Origin: Amoebophrya sp. AT5.2
Lineage: Eukaryota > Sar > Dinophyceae > Syndiniales > Amoebophryaceae
Length of the DNA stretch: 34,306 nucleotides
Assembly (NCBI GenBank): GCA_005223375.1
Contig: RXOD01003963.1
Span: 1 to 34,306 of the forward strand
Reading direction: 5' to 3'
This document shows, in pieces, positions 1-8,890 of the stretch. The stretch's first letter is position 1; each line of letters starts with the position of its first letter. The position numbers and the translations under genes are program-made. The notes under the pieces were generated by a model, which had not been told where the DNA came from, did not search any database, and worked only from the letters and a program-made list of their open reading frames with translations.

Positions 1-85
1 AGCGAGTGACGTCCGGTTTTTAAAAGATGTTTTGAAAGATGCATTGTTTTGACCTGTAATTTGGCTCGCTGGCCTTTGCAACCAG

Positions 86-1470
86 CTTCGAACAGATGTG
101 CCTCAGCCGGATGCTAGTCGGCGCCTGCGTGGCCGCACTCACCAGCTCCGCGAGCATGAGCATGATGGACCTAGGCACCAAACTCAACATGACCAGAACC
201 ATCGCGCCGGTGGGGGTACAACCTCCACTACATGTGATTATTGATTCGATTCATTTGTTTTGCTCTTGCTGGTATGTTCTTGAACTCTGTGTTTCGGTTT
301 AGTTCTGGACCAGCATCGCCCAATCGATCTCGGCCACCCGCCCATCGCTCTTCGCAGATTGCTTTCAACGCCGGCATTGCGATTGGTCCTGCGATTGGCG
401 GGCTGCTCGTTTCCAAGCTCGGGATGGAGCCCACCTTTCTGCTGGTGGGCGCGACGTTTTTAGGTCTCATGGTCGCCAACCACTTCGTGATCGTCGAGAC
501 CGCCCCGAAGCTGCTGAAATCCGTATCTCTGAACCGGCAGATCCACGAGGCCGTTTCCCTCTGGGGCAGCATGTGGCGTGAGAACGCAAACCTAAAACAC
601 CTGTTGAAGCTGAACAGCGCCTTCTGGGTCTCCTCCGCCGGCGGCCACGCGACCATCCTGCCCCTCATCCTCATCGGCCCCCAGTTCGGGCTGGACGTGG
701 GGCAGACCGGCCTGGTTTTCGCCGGCATGGCGTTCATCCAAGTGCTCGCGGGGAGTCCGCTGGCGCTGCTCTGCGACACGGTGGGAAAGGAGAAAGTTCT
801 GGTCGGCGGCACACTCGTGCTCTCCGTGGCGATGGGGCTGCTACCGCTCACGGCGGCGGCGGTCGCGCCTGCGGCCCTTGGAGGCGACGGCTTGGTGCGA
901 GCGGTGAGCTCCATCCCGGGATCATCTTCAACCACTCTTGCATCTGCTTCCGCGGCGGGTCTTGCGACATCAATAGCTGCGGCGACAACTACTACAACTG
1001 CAATTGGGGCGTCTACCTCGCAGCTCGAGGACGCGGCCGGAGAAGCTGTCGTCGATGCCATAGCAGCAGTTTCCACCACGACCGCGACCGGCGTCCTGCC
1101 CCCGTCCGCGATTTGCTTGTTCGCGCTCATGGGACTCGGGTCCGCCGCGTTCGGCGCAGCGCCGAACAGCATCGTCTCGGATTTGGTTTCCCAAGAAAAG
1201 CGCGCCCAGGCCCTCTCCATGCTCCGCACCTCCTCCGACCTCGGGTACTTGACGGGCGCCACCCTCACGGGGTACTTCGCGGAAACCATGTCGCCGGAAT
1301 ACGCGCTGGTCGCCTTAAGCGGACTACTGTTGACGAACACCGGGCTGTATCACAGGGCGCAGATGCGGGGAGGAGGCTATCGAAAGCCGACGATATCGCT
1401 CCGGGACAAGGTGGAAAAAATGTGGGCGGGCTGGAGATGGAGAAAGCGCTTCTTTAGGAGGTCAGGATAA
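86..1470 (+). CDS. Major facilitator superfamily transporter, 5'-partial, two exons visible
   Basis: Membrane transporter of the major facilitator superfamily; substrate unknown. The visible model is exon 86-215 joined to exon 358-1470. The splice restores the typical run from APVG into IAFNAGIAIGPAIGGLL, matching the family's TM4-TM5 region, where R/D-rich loops precede a GP..GG helix. Later helices include SAAFGAAPNSIVSDL and LGYLTGATLTGYFAE, which match the second half of TetA/DHA-like members. About 75 Ala/Thr/Ser-rich residues (positions ~900-1100) interrupt the C-terminal half, probably a loop insert. The tail is basic. The N-terminal helices lie outside the window or in earlier exons: an in-frame TAA at 57-59 stops this frame, and AG acceptors at 84-85 or 94-95 are candidates. 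Coding-like residues reach back to about 60, so the exact acceptor is open. The family is clear; the specificity is not. Confidence 0.8.
216..357 (+). other. Spliceosomal intron, GT-AG, phase 0 (MFS gene)
   Basis: Donor GTACAA at 216 and acceptor TTCGCAG ending at 357, 142 nt long. Exon 1 is in the frame with codons at multiples of 3 and ends on a whole codon at 215. Exon 2 opens with ATT at 358 in the other frame. Removing the intron joins two parts of a recognisable MFS helix without loss. The downstream frame stays open by chance from a TTG at 241, but the residues read there (241-357) are not MFS-like, so they are intron. Confidence 0.85.
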
Positions 1471-1838
1471 AGCAAGAACCGCCACAATTGGTTTGCCGCC
1501 GCATTGCTAAACTTTCCTGAACGCGAAGTGACCTCTGCTCTCAGTTTCGCGATGATGAACATCACCTGCAGGTGCACCGCCCAACACGATCACGAAGATG
1601 AAGCGCGAGACGAATTTATCGAGATGCGTCGAAGGAAGACGGATACAAAAATGAGAACGCGACAACGTGCGCGTTAGCAAGTAGCAGCATTCTTGCTTTT
1701 GCGATTGCGTGCCTGTGCCTGACACAACAAAAAATAACTGCTGACGAGGAGCTACTACTAGTACAATGGTCCATCTCCATACATAGTCACTGACTTCTTC
1801 ATCTGTGCCTGTGGTTGTAGTGCAGGGACGAGAAAAAG
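1471..1838. other. Intergenic region, MFS gene to APRT gene
   Basis: 368 nt of lower GC content than the flanking genes, with no supported ORF on either strand. A pyrimidine-rich stretch (about 1790-1825) is followed by AG dinucleotides and then AAG directly before the APRT start, which would suit a splice or trans-splice acceptor. Nothing else recognisable. Confidence 0.5.
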
Positions 1839-2672
1839 ATGGCGCGCTCCCAAGGTGAAGGCGAGGACCCTCCTGACGACGCCACAGCGGGCCTCGTCGC
1901 GCCGTACCGCCAGGACGGGCCTGAGGCTGTCCGCATCGCCAAAAGGATTCCCTACTACCCCTTTCACGGCATCGAGCGCTTCTACGATATCAGTGGCATG
2001 CTGGCAAGCCCGGAAATTTTCCAGCTGTGCGTGGACATATTCGTGCAGAGGTACAGGGATGAAAAATCGCACGAACTAGACTGCGTGTTCGGCATCGACG
2101 CGCGCGGTTTCGTGCTCGGGCCTCCGATCGCGCTAGCGTTGAAGAAGCCCTTCATCATGCTGCGGAAGAGAGGCAAGCTCCCCAACGCGATCTCCGGGGA
2201 GGAGTACTTCAAGGAGTACGCAAGCGTCGATGTCGTGGCTCCTGTTCCTACCGGTACTACGGTGGAAACGGACTCAACAGGAGAAAAAGCAGCAGGAGGC
2301 ACGCCCGCAGGTGACGAGCTGTGCATGCCTCGCACGGCGTTTGACTTCTTCCATGAGAAGCTCGAAAAGCAATGCGACCATTTGGACGACGAACAAAAGC
2401 AAAAAAGGTTCGCTGAAACGAAGCCGCGATGCCTGATAATCGACGATCTGGTGGCGACGGGCGGCACGCTGGTGGCAGCGTGCGACTTGGTAGCGAAGGC
2501 GGGAGGACACATCGTGGAGTGTGGGTGTGTGGTCGAGCTGCGCGCGCTGGAGGGCTACAAGAAACTTCAAAAGGCGCACACCGGCGTCGAGGTGTGGGCC
2601 CTCATTTCAGAAGCAGTGCTCACGACAAAAGGAGAAGAAAACCAAGTGCCCGCGTGGCGCTGCAAACATTGA
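1839..2672 (+). CDS. APRT: Adenine phosphoribosyltransferase (APRT) with a central insert
   Basis: Purine-salvage enzyme that converts adenine and PRPP to AMP and pyrophosphate, probably cytosolic. The order of motifs fits the family. RIPYYPFHGIERFYDIS (about 33-49) is the N-terminal PdFP/F-x-D-I region. FGIDARGFVLGPPIALALKK (about 83-102) is the G-x-(D/E)-ARGF substrate loop. RKRGKLPN is the flexible hood loop. GEEYFKEY is also present. CLIIDDLVATGGTLVAA (about 198-214) is the PRPP-binding loop with both acidic residues. At 277 residues it is about 95 longer than the usual ~180. Most of the extra length is a Thr/Gly/Glu-rich then Lys/Glu-rich insert at about 134-195, between the GEEY region and the PRPP loop, plus a short N-terminal extension. 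The ATG at 1839 is preceded by AAG. No intron is needed. Confidence 0.93.
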   Translation: MARSQGEGEDPPDDATAGLVAPYRQDGPEAVRIAKRIPYYPFHGIERFYDISGMLASPEIFQLCVDIFVQRYRDEKSHELDCVFGIDARGFVLGPPIALALKKPFIMLRKRGKLPNAISGEEYFKEYASVDVVAPVPTGTTVETDSTGEKAAGGTPAGDELCMPRTAFDFFHEKLEKQCDHLDDEQKQKRFAETKPRCLIIDDLVATGGTLVAACDLVAKAGGHIVECGCVVELRALEGYKKLQKAHTGVEVWALISEAVLTTKGEENQVPAWRCKH

Positions 2673-3546
2673 AACGGGCATGACGCAGCTGACAAAGGCT
2701 TCTCCTCGCGGAGGATGGCTCGCTTTCGAGGAGAGGTGGCGCCATGGCAACACATGAACGTACCTACTGCTACTGTTTTTAGACTGACGAAGCGTTCGAC
2801 TGCATTTGCATGTTCTTCGTTGAAAAGCAAAAAGAACGGCCGAGTAGATAAGTACTTTACTCCAACCGCTGCTCCGGTCATCAATGGGTACGTGCACCTC
2901 GGCCCTGAAACGAGCGACGTGATGCACTTTCTTCAGAGTAGACGTGATGTAGCGAGAGCGTCGACATTTTGAGTGCGGTGTAAAGAGAGAACCACCTCCC
3001 TTGCTTTCCGTAAATTAGGCACGTTGATGCTCAATCTCAATTTATCAGCAACTGCAACTGTTGCCAACCAAGCACAAGGTTTGGCTTTCGAATCACAGCA
3101 GAATGGCCTCCGCTGGGGCGTCCGCGGTTTCCGCGCAACTACCACCGGTCATGCTCACTTCTGAGGGCGACGCTTCCAACTGGAAGCACTCCAGTTTTTC
3201 TTACAAAGATCCGCACTCGTGAACGCTTTGCCCTGTAATAAGTTGCGAATAAAACAAGCAATAAGGAAAAAATACGGATCGCGGAGCATTCTCCAGCGCC
3301 TGGCCTCTAGATCTAGACACGGCATAGCTTCCTGAGTGAATCGCTTCCCTTTTTGTAGTGTGTGTGCCCTGTGTCATGCGTGTAGTTTTTGCCTACTTTT
3401 TTCGCTCGTATCGTATGCACCTCCCGGCATGCAGTCAAGTGGTCTGGGAGCCTCGCTGTCTTACTTTGGGCGTGCGCGTGCGCGCAAAAGGCTTGCCGTG
3501 CATCCATTGTCTCTAACTTGCTAGGCCGCGCCAGATACAGAGCGAG

Positions 3547-4053
3547 TCTGCGAACGGATCACTTTTTGGCCGCGCGAACTTTGGCCGCGGCGTGTTTCTT
3601 CGCCTACTCTGCCACAGGCCACTTCCCGACCTCAAGACTGAAAGCCATCGAGCGGGAATCTAGGGCAGGAGAGAGTCGCTCTGGGGGTTCGCTGACTCTC
3701 TTCAGAGCAGAAAATTCGCGGAAAATGCGCGCCGAAAATATCAAAAAAATACCAAAAAAATACCAAAAAAATAGCGCGGCCGCTTGCGAGCGGATCACTT
3801 TTGCGCCGGTAGTATGATGGTGCGTTCGGACTCTTGTAACATTGCAATTTTGCTCCATTTCAGTGTCACTGCGCTTGCACTTTTTTGGGCCTTTCTTTAG
3901 TACTTGAGCGATGTAGGACGGTGGTAGCATGCCGCTTGCGAACGGATCACTTTTGTGCCGATAGTATGGTGGTCGTGGTGCGTAGAATTTCTATATCGAT
4001 GGTTCGCAAGCATAGCGACCGCGATTCTGAGCGGGTCACTTTTTGGCCGGTAG
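3547..4053 (+). repeat. Four diverged direct copies of a 25-42 bp GATCACTTTT motif
   Basis: Copies lie at 3547-3572, 3779-3820, 3931-3972 and 4021-4053, all in the same orientation. The shared core is CGRRCGGATCACTTTT (the last copy has GGGTCACT), followed by an N/GG and GCCG. The second and third copies align over 42 nt with 38 identities, starting GCCGCTTGCGA and ending TATGRTGG. The first and fourth share the TTTTTGGCCG version. Spacing is irregular (about 232, 152 and 90 nt), so this is a dispersed cluster and not a simple tandem. It sits in the non-coding stretch upstream of the alpha/beta hydrolase gene. Function unknown: regulatory sites or remnants of a mobile repeat are both possible. 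Confidence 0.75.
3741..3773 (+). repeat. A-rich 11-bp tandem repeat, three units
   Basis: Three consecutive units of about 11 bp, each a short AYC or TACC segment followed by seven A residues. They lie between the first and second copies of the GATCACTTTT motif. Simple sequence with no coding sense. Confidence 0.7.
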
Positions 4054-4427
4054 GTGTCTGGCTCAAACTATACTATACGCCTGCGCTCTTCTCGGCAGTG
4101 TCTTGCCTCTACGCAGCTCCCTGGGGAATCACTACGCGACAGCGCGCGGAGGGCGTCTCGTGTGAGTCAACACATGGCCGACGTAGGCAGAGCTTTCGCG
4201 GGGCCTTTTCGGCATGTTGTCGCAGGCCTCGCGGCGGTCTGATTGTCCTGCCCGAAATGCGTCCGGATCCTCGTAGCGGTTTCCTTGCTTGAACTAGGGA
4301 GGTTCAAACAAGACAGAATGACCACCCGAAGACCCGAGCTTGAATTTTTTTCGTATTGCTCGTTATATTCGCAACTTAATTAGGCCCGCTGTGTTCACGG
4401 CGTGGATTTTTGTAATTTTTCACGAAA

Positions 4428-5693
4428 GTGTCCACCTTCACCCTCTGGTCGCTGCTCATCCCGCTCTGCCTCTTTGCCGCCGTCCCCATCGCGGTTTACC
4501 GAAAGCTTCGCTACGACTGCTGCGGCAAAGGCACGCTTTTCTGCACCGAGGGGTCTTCCTCGCTCTGGCACATCTTCTCCATCGTGTTCGTCAAGTTCAC
4601 TCTGGATATGGCCCGCCTGCACGTTCTGTGCCCCTGGTACACGATGAAGCTGGGTTGCTTCCTCCAGGCGCGGTTGAACGGCTGCTGCCGCCGGCGGGTG
4701 CTCACGGTGGAGAAGTGCGCGACTTCTACTTCTGCCCCACCCTCGTCCACTCCCGACGAGGCCCCACAGCAGTCGAACAGCATCATCAACAGCGTCGGTT
4801 TATTTCTGTCAGCGGTTACCTACGACGTGTACCGCGCTTCGGGGACAAAACTCGAAGACGCAGCCGTCGTGGTGGTGCACGCGGTGGGCGGATTTCGCTT
4901 CTGCATGCCGAGTCGGTTCTACGCGTGGGGAATCGGAAGCTTGGTGCTCGGAGGCGGAGATGGCGAAGTAGAAGGTGGTCGTGGAGGTAAAGGAACCGTG
5001 TGGGCGATGGTCCGCTACACCACGACCGGGGGGAATCAGCAAGCTTGCGTTGATTCGGAGATCCAGGTGAGGGAAGTCCACGCTGTGGCCGCCGACGTCA
5101 GGCGACGAAATCCCACCGCGAAAATCGTCTTTTCCGGAGACTCGGTCGGCGCGAATATCGTGCTGTGCGCGGCGATTGATGCGGTATTGAACCCGACGAC
5201 CGCCACCAGCGCGACCACAATTGTTCCCGACGGCTTGATGCTACACTGTCCCGTGTACGACAGCTACCACGCGCCGGCGAGGCCGCACGCGAACGAAACG
5301 CGAGATTTTGTCTCGCACGCAGTGTTCGACCTGTCGAGGCGACTCTGGCACGTCGGCTACCACGGCAGAGGTAAAGAGGGCTCTTACGAATCGACGCACC
5401 GCCACGCTGCGATCGACAGCAAGGCTTTCGCCGCGCTCCAGAAAGTTCCAGTGCTGGTGACGTTGGGCGAGCGGGACCTGCTGGTGGACGTCGGGCGAGA
5501 GTTGTTCCGAGATTTGCAGGAACAGGGGGTGGACGCCACGCTCCACACGGCGAAAAAAGGAGTGCACAACTACATGTTTTTGCGGGGGATCGACCTGACG
5601 ATGGCAACCGCGCTAACGAAGAAAGCGGAGGTAGCGGACTGCCACGCGTGCATCCGGCAATGGGTCCGGGAGAAGGTGGCCGCGACCTCTTGA
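4428..5693 (+). CDS. Membrane-anchored alpha/beta hydrolase, HSL/AADAC-like (fold-3)
   Basis: Probable carboxylesterase/lipase of the hormone-sensitive-lipase class. Counting from 4428, residues 1-25 are a hydrophobic leader or anchor (TFTLWSLLIPLCLFAAVPIAV) followed by a basic stretch. HAVGGF at 151-156 stands where the family has the HGGGF oxyanion motif. GDSVGAN at 237-243 carries the nucleophile Ser239 (family GDSAGG). GERDLLVD has the acid Asp350 and GVHNYMF the base His380. The triad order and spacing fit the family, and 421 residues is typical. The frame opens with GTG; the first in-frame ATG comes only at about residue 61, after the leader. A stop at 4413-4415 blocks upstream extension. 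AG at 4427-4428 suggests that the true start is in an upstream exon ending in phase 1. Membrane (probably ER) location is inferred from the leader. Confidence 0.82.
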   Translation: MSTFTLWSLLIPLCLFAAVPIAVYRKLRYDCCGKGTLFCTEGSSSLWHIFSIVFVKFTLDMARLHVLCPWYTMKLGCFLQARLNGCCRRRVLTVEKCATSTSAPPSSTPDEAPQQSNSIINSVGLFLSAVTYDVYRASGTKLEDAAVVVVHAVGGFRFCMPSRFYAWGIGSLVLGGGDGEVEGGRGGKGTVWAMVRYTTTGGNQQACVDSEIQVREVHAVAADVRRRNPTAKIVFSGDSVGANIVLCAAIDAVLNPTTATSATTIVPDGLMLHCPVYDSYHAPARPHANETRDFVSHAVFDLSRRLWHVGYHGRGKEGSYESTHRHAAIDSKAFAALQKVPVLVTLGERDLLVDVGRELFRDLQEQGVDATLHTAKKGVHNYMFLRGIDLTMATALTKKAEVADCHACIRQWVREKVAATS

Positions 5694-6498
5694 AAGTGCG
5701 AGGATGGCAAATCAAGATAAAGAAGGTTTGATTTCAGGGGGCGGCCCGCTTGCGGCCGCTCGGTAGAGAGGAACTGCGGTCGATACTTGAGTCTGGTGAC
5801 GGGCATCGGCTTAATAAGCTCGTCATCTTGCACTTGCTCTTGGACGGATGCTCCGCATAGCAGCATACCGATCTTTCTATGCGGAAATTGCTGGTGGCTA
5901 CTTGCTTCAATCTACTAAGTTTAAACTGTTACGAACGATCTTATCGAACAGAATTCGTCAAAAAAAAAAGCGACGAACAGAATTCGCAACAGGCACCAGA
6001 ACAAAATCAACGTTCAAGAGTCGGTCGGTTTTCCTTTCCTCACCTTGCTTTCGGTATTGACAATGAATGATGGTCGATCTCGAACCAAAATGAAACGCTT
6101 GATGTGAAATCGAAAATGAAACCGTGGATGGCGACGCTGAGTGTTTCACTTGGGCTGTAGCCGTTCGAATCTACTGACCTAGCACCAAGACGAAGACCGA
6201 CGCGCCGCGAAAAGTGAACCGCAGCAGGATACGAAAACTCCTAGTCGACTTACGAGTTATCCCGAAAACAAAATCAAACTTGAGGCCAAGTTATCTTTTC
6301 TGCACTTGTTTCGACACTGACTTCGAACCGAAGACAGCGCATCATCTTGTGACACCTAATTCTTGACAATTGTCCAAGTTCTTTCATTCTAGTATATTGT
6401 AACTCTTGACGCCTATATTTTGTGGCAATTAAGCGCACTAGCAACCACTCATCTTTTCCGCGCATCCTCCAAGACAAATCAACATCAAAACGTCACAC
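5694..6498. other. Intergenic region
   Basis: 805 nt of AT-richer DNA with no supported gene. It contains a 13-bp direct repeat CGAACAGAATTCG at 5945-5957 and 5974-5986 and an A10 run between the two. Short ORFs here show no motif. No clear promoter or terminator element was recognised. Confidence 0.5.
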
Positions 6499-7707
6499 AT
6501 GGCGCGGCTTGCAGGCGTGGTTGTGCTCATGTGGAGCGATGTTGCGCGCGCCTTGGGCTTACGACCAGGAAGCAGCACGGATCCCCCCCTGCCTGACAGC
6601 AGCGTTCCCCCTGAATCGCCGTACCCATCCTACGCGGACGCGCACGCGTTCGGGCCTCCGATGGGTGGCGCGGCCGGTTCGTCCTACGCCGGATCACCTT
6701 CGGAACTGGACGAATTTTTTGGCTTGCGGAACTGGCTGGTGCTCCGCGCGCCTTTCACTGGCGGCGAGACGCGGCTGCCGGCGCTTCCGAAGGAGACCGT
6801 GCAGCAGCTGAGAGGCCGGCTGGCGGTTTTGTATCCGGCGAGCTGCTTTGGGGATCCGAGTATTCACGTGGACTTTCGGCGAGTGGCGAATTACGCGGTC
6901 TCAGAGGCGGTTGCCAGCGGCGACGTGGATTCGAGTGGTGTGTCTGCTGGCTTTCTTAGTGGCGACGACCGGGTCGTCCGGGGCAGCCCCAGCCGTACCG
7001 CACGGGACGACCGCACGACCGTGCTGCAGTACGAGTACTCGAAGACGCCGGCTGCTCCTCCAGATGAAGAGCCGCATGCTGAAAAGACGGAGAACACCGA
7101 TGCCAGGGGTCAAGTCGTGGTCCGCGCCGCTCTCACTGGCGACGTGAAGAGGCTGCCGGCGATTCCGCAGGAGACCATACAGGCGCTGAGGGTCCGGCTG
7201 GCGGACTGGTATCCGGAGACGTTTGGGGATCTGAGTACTCACGTGAACTTTTGGCGAGAGGCGAAGGACGCGGTCGTCGACGAGGCCAGCCCCAGCGAGG
7301 AAGAGGCGGTTGACCGCGCCGACGTGGATTCGAGTGGTGTGTCTGTAGTTGGCTTTCTTCGTGGCGACGACCTGGTCGTCCGGGGCAGCGCAAGCGGCAC
7401 GACCGTGCTGCAGTACGCGAAGACGAAGGCTCCGCCCGGCGTGTTTGAAGGCCTGGAGAAGTGGCTTAAAGAAGTCGGACTGGAGAAATACCTGACTGAG
7501 GCCAACACTTGGTTGCACGAGACGGGTGCTGACGATTACACCGCGATTTTCGAGCAGCTTCCCGCCTTTTGCGACGCTTTGAAAATGAAGCTGCAGAATA
7601 ATAAAGCTTTGAAAACGTTGACGCATTCGCATAAATGGTGGAGGCCGCTGCGGAGACGAATAAACGAATACATGGTGGAGGCCGGGAGGCCTGAGCGCTG
7701 CTCGTGA
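6499..7707 (+). CDS. Duplicated-domain protein with a SAM-like C-terminal region
   Basis: 402 residues, not assignable to a named family. The N-terminus (about 1-20) is weakly hydrophobic, ending in an Ala-rich stretch that could be a signal peptide. Residues 80-185 and 206-312 are two copies of one ~105-residue module with a 126-codon offset. Both read (V/L)RA..TG...RLPA(L/I)P(K/Q)ET(V/I)Q.LR.RLA..YP, then a FGD.S.HV.F.R.A segment, then DVDSSGVS..GFL.GDD.VVRG and TTVLQY. The module is reminiscent of ubiquitin-like folds, but this is weak. Residues ~315-366 (GLEKWLKEVGLEKYL onward) resemble a SAM domain, and the C-terminus is basic. ATG at 6499; stop TGA at 7705-7707. No membrane span in the body. 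Role unknown, possibly an adaptor. Confidence 0.7.
   Translation: MARLAGVVVLMWSDVARALGLRPGSSTDPPLPDSSVPPESPYPSYADAHAFGPPMGGAAGSSYAGSPSELDEFFGLRNWLVLRAPFTGGETRLPALPKETVQQLRGRLAVLYPASCFGDPSIHVDFRRVANYAVSEAVASGDVDSSGVSAGFLSGDDRVVRGSPSRTARDDRTTVLQYEYSKTPAAPPDEEPHAEKTENTDARGQVVVRAALTGDVKRLPAIPQETIQALRVRLADWYPETFGDLSTHVNFWREAKDAVVDEASPSEEEAVDRADVDSSGVSVVGFLRGDDLVVRGSASGTTVLQYAKTKAPPGVFEGLEKWLKEVGLEKYLTEANTWLHETGADDYTAIFEQLPAFCDALKMKLQNNKALKTLTHSHKWWRPLRRRINEYMVEAGRPERCS
6736..7440 (+). repeat. In-frame 378-bp internal duplication
   Basis: Two units start near 6736 and 7114 with an offset of exactly 378 nt (126 codons). The second halves are almost identical at DNA level: GACGTGGATTCGAGTGGTG occurs at both 6924-6942 and 7323-7341, and the following GTGGCGACGACC, GGTCGTCCGGGGCAGC and GTGCTGCAGTACG blocks are shared. 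The first halves have diverged more. Unit 1 carries extra codons (ASGDV, RTARDDR). The unequal divergence suggests a recent duplication with later partial homogenisation. Confidence 0.85.
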
Positions 7708-7897
7708 GTGGAAGGAGAACACCCACCAGAAATGAGTTAGCGTTGTTGTACACATCCCGGGAGATCCTTGTGCCTCCTTGCTCACGCGTAATAGCATTAG
7801 CTATGATGAAGGTAGCTAAGGGCCTTGCTTTTATTCAACCACCGACAGCATGCTAACCTGCTGCGATTAGATACTATACGAACTCAAAGTCGACTGT

Positions 7898-7981
7898 TCT
7901 ATGGTGGCTTGAACCCGACTGGGGGTGTGTTGTCCTTGGCCAGGGACAACACGCTGGAGATACGAACCAAAGCACCATAGA
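7898..7981. repeat. 84-bp inverted repeat: two stems on one axis
   Basis: The outer arms TCTATGGTG (7898-7906) and CACCATAGA (7973-7981) are perfect complements. The inner arms GTGTTGTCC (7927-7935) and GGACAACAC (7944-7952) are also perfect, with TGGCCA at the centre. Both pairs share the same symmetry centre (7939.5). Symmetric 20-nt segments between the stems pair poorly. The layout recalls a structured RNA or a small foldback element. I could not fit it to a tRNA cloverleaf: the T-loop consensus is not in the right place on either strand. No target-site duplication was seen. Confidence 0.7.
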
Positions 7982-8363
7982 TTTAGATGAGCTCCCCCAG
8001 TATCGAGTTAGTGCTTATATATTTATTTCTTTCTTTACTTTCTTTATCTTAACGCTCCATCCAAAAACTCAGCGCTGCGACGTGGAGCGTACGCGTGCGG
8101 TTGGATCTGTGATGAAACTTACCCTGCGCTACTATATCAATTACTAACGATCTTATCATAGAAGAAGTGACGATTCTACGGAAAGAACGAGAACATGAAC
8201 TACAACTGTTTGCGATCTGCATCATGGTCGTTTTTTTTAGCGCTGTGCTTCTCGAACTCGAATTGTGTTGGTCGCGCTCGCGGGCCCACTCCAACAAGCC
8301 GGCCCGGGCCCATCATTTTTCATTTTCTGGCTGCAACGTCAGAGAAAATGCCATAACTGAGTA

Positions 8364-8385
8364 GCGCATGGCCATGGCCATGCGC
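8364..8385. repeat. Perfect 22-bp palindrome
   Basis: The sequence reads GCGCATGGCCA and then its exact reverse complement, with no spacer. It consists of overlapping ATGGCCAT units. It lies in non-coding DNA. It could be a symmetric protein-binding site; by chance a perfect 22-mer would be rare in a window of this size. Confidence 0.85.
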
Positions 8386-8890
8386 AGGCGCACCGGGTGC
8401 CACGGGAAAGCCAAAGCTGTGCTCCACTGTTCTCGAGACAGAATTGACAACTTTTCGTGTACTACAACTCAGTCGCGATTTGTTGCCCAGCTGAGTGACG
8501 TTCAACGCCAAAAAACCCTGTAGGGAAGCAAGGAACGGCTTTGCTAAATGACCAAAAAAAAAGGACGAGATGATCAGCATCACAACCACACCAGGCCAGC
8601 AAAACAAAGAGCGTAAAAGCAACTACGATAGATGGCACCGCATGGCTAGGGAGCGCTAGCGCTAGAATGCGAGCTATTTTTTTATTATAAGTAGTTAAAC
8701 TTTCCCCTTAAGCGCTTGCAGCTTACCCTTACTTTTCACATCTACTTCTTCTAGTTTTAAACTATTAGTTTACCTTTACGTTTCTTTAGATGACCATGAC
8801 CTACTTACGTGGTAGGTTCTACTTCTACATGTTTGTACAGAGCTAGCACGGCTCGACTCCACCGTATGCACGACCAGGTTGAGCTTCACG

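Larger units (their letters stand above)
2673..4427. other. Long non-coding stretch with a repeat family
   Basis: 1.75 kb without a convincing gene. Short open frames occur on both strands, but none shows a family motif and several run through the repeats at 3547-4053. The region holds that repeat family, an A-rich 11-bp tandem (3741-3773) and a 12-bp palindrome (3306-3317). The last ~100 nt before 4428 are T-rich and end in AAAG, resembling a splice acceptor for the next gene. Confidence 0.5.

Noticed and set aside
241..357. MFS N-terminus starting at TTG 241
   Set aside because: TTG is not a likely start here, and the residues before 358 do not fit the family; an intron at 216-357 joins the real exon in frame.
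228..1340. Long antisense ORF opposite the MFS gene
   Set aside because: It is Ser/Pro/Thr/Arg-rich without motifs and mirrors the GC3-rich + strand gene; the + strand carries clear MFS helices.
2226..2423. The APRT insert as a retained GT-AG intron
   Set aside because: Removing it would leave too few residues between the GEEY region and the PRPP loop compared with the family, and the segment has no stops; more likely translated.
2715..2972. 85-codon + strand ORF after the APRT gene
   Set aside because: No motif, mixed composition and no support beyond length.
3885..4292. 135-codon + strand ORF
   Set aside because: It runs through two copies of the GATCACTTTT repeat and has no protein-like motif.
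4318..4352. ATG 4318 as first exon of the hydrolase gene, with donor GTATTG at 4353
   Set aside because: It leaves two bases, while the acceptor at 4428 needs one; the join would shift into a non-hydrolase frame.
6160..6180. tRNA T-arm-like GTTCGAATC
   Set aside because: No matching acceptor, D or anticodon stem upstream.
6901..7797. 298-codon antisense ORF opposite the duplicated-domain gene
   Set aside because: It is open because of the codon bias of the + strand gene. The + strand translation shows conservative changes between the repeats and a plausible domain tail.
7898..7981. tRNA gene
   Set aside because: Stem spacing resembles a cloverleaf, but no T-loop TTCRA with a pairing stem is in place on either strand, and the acceptor-like stem is 9 bp.
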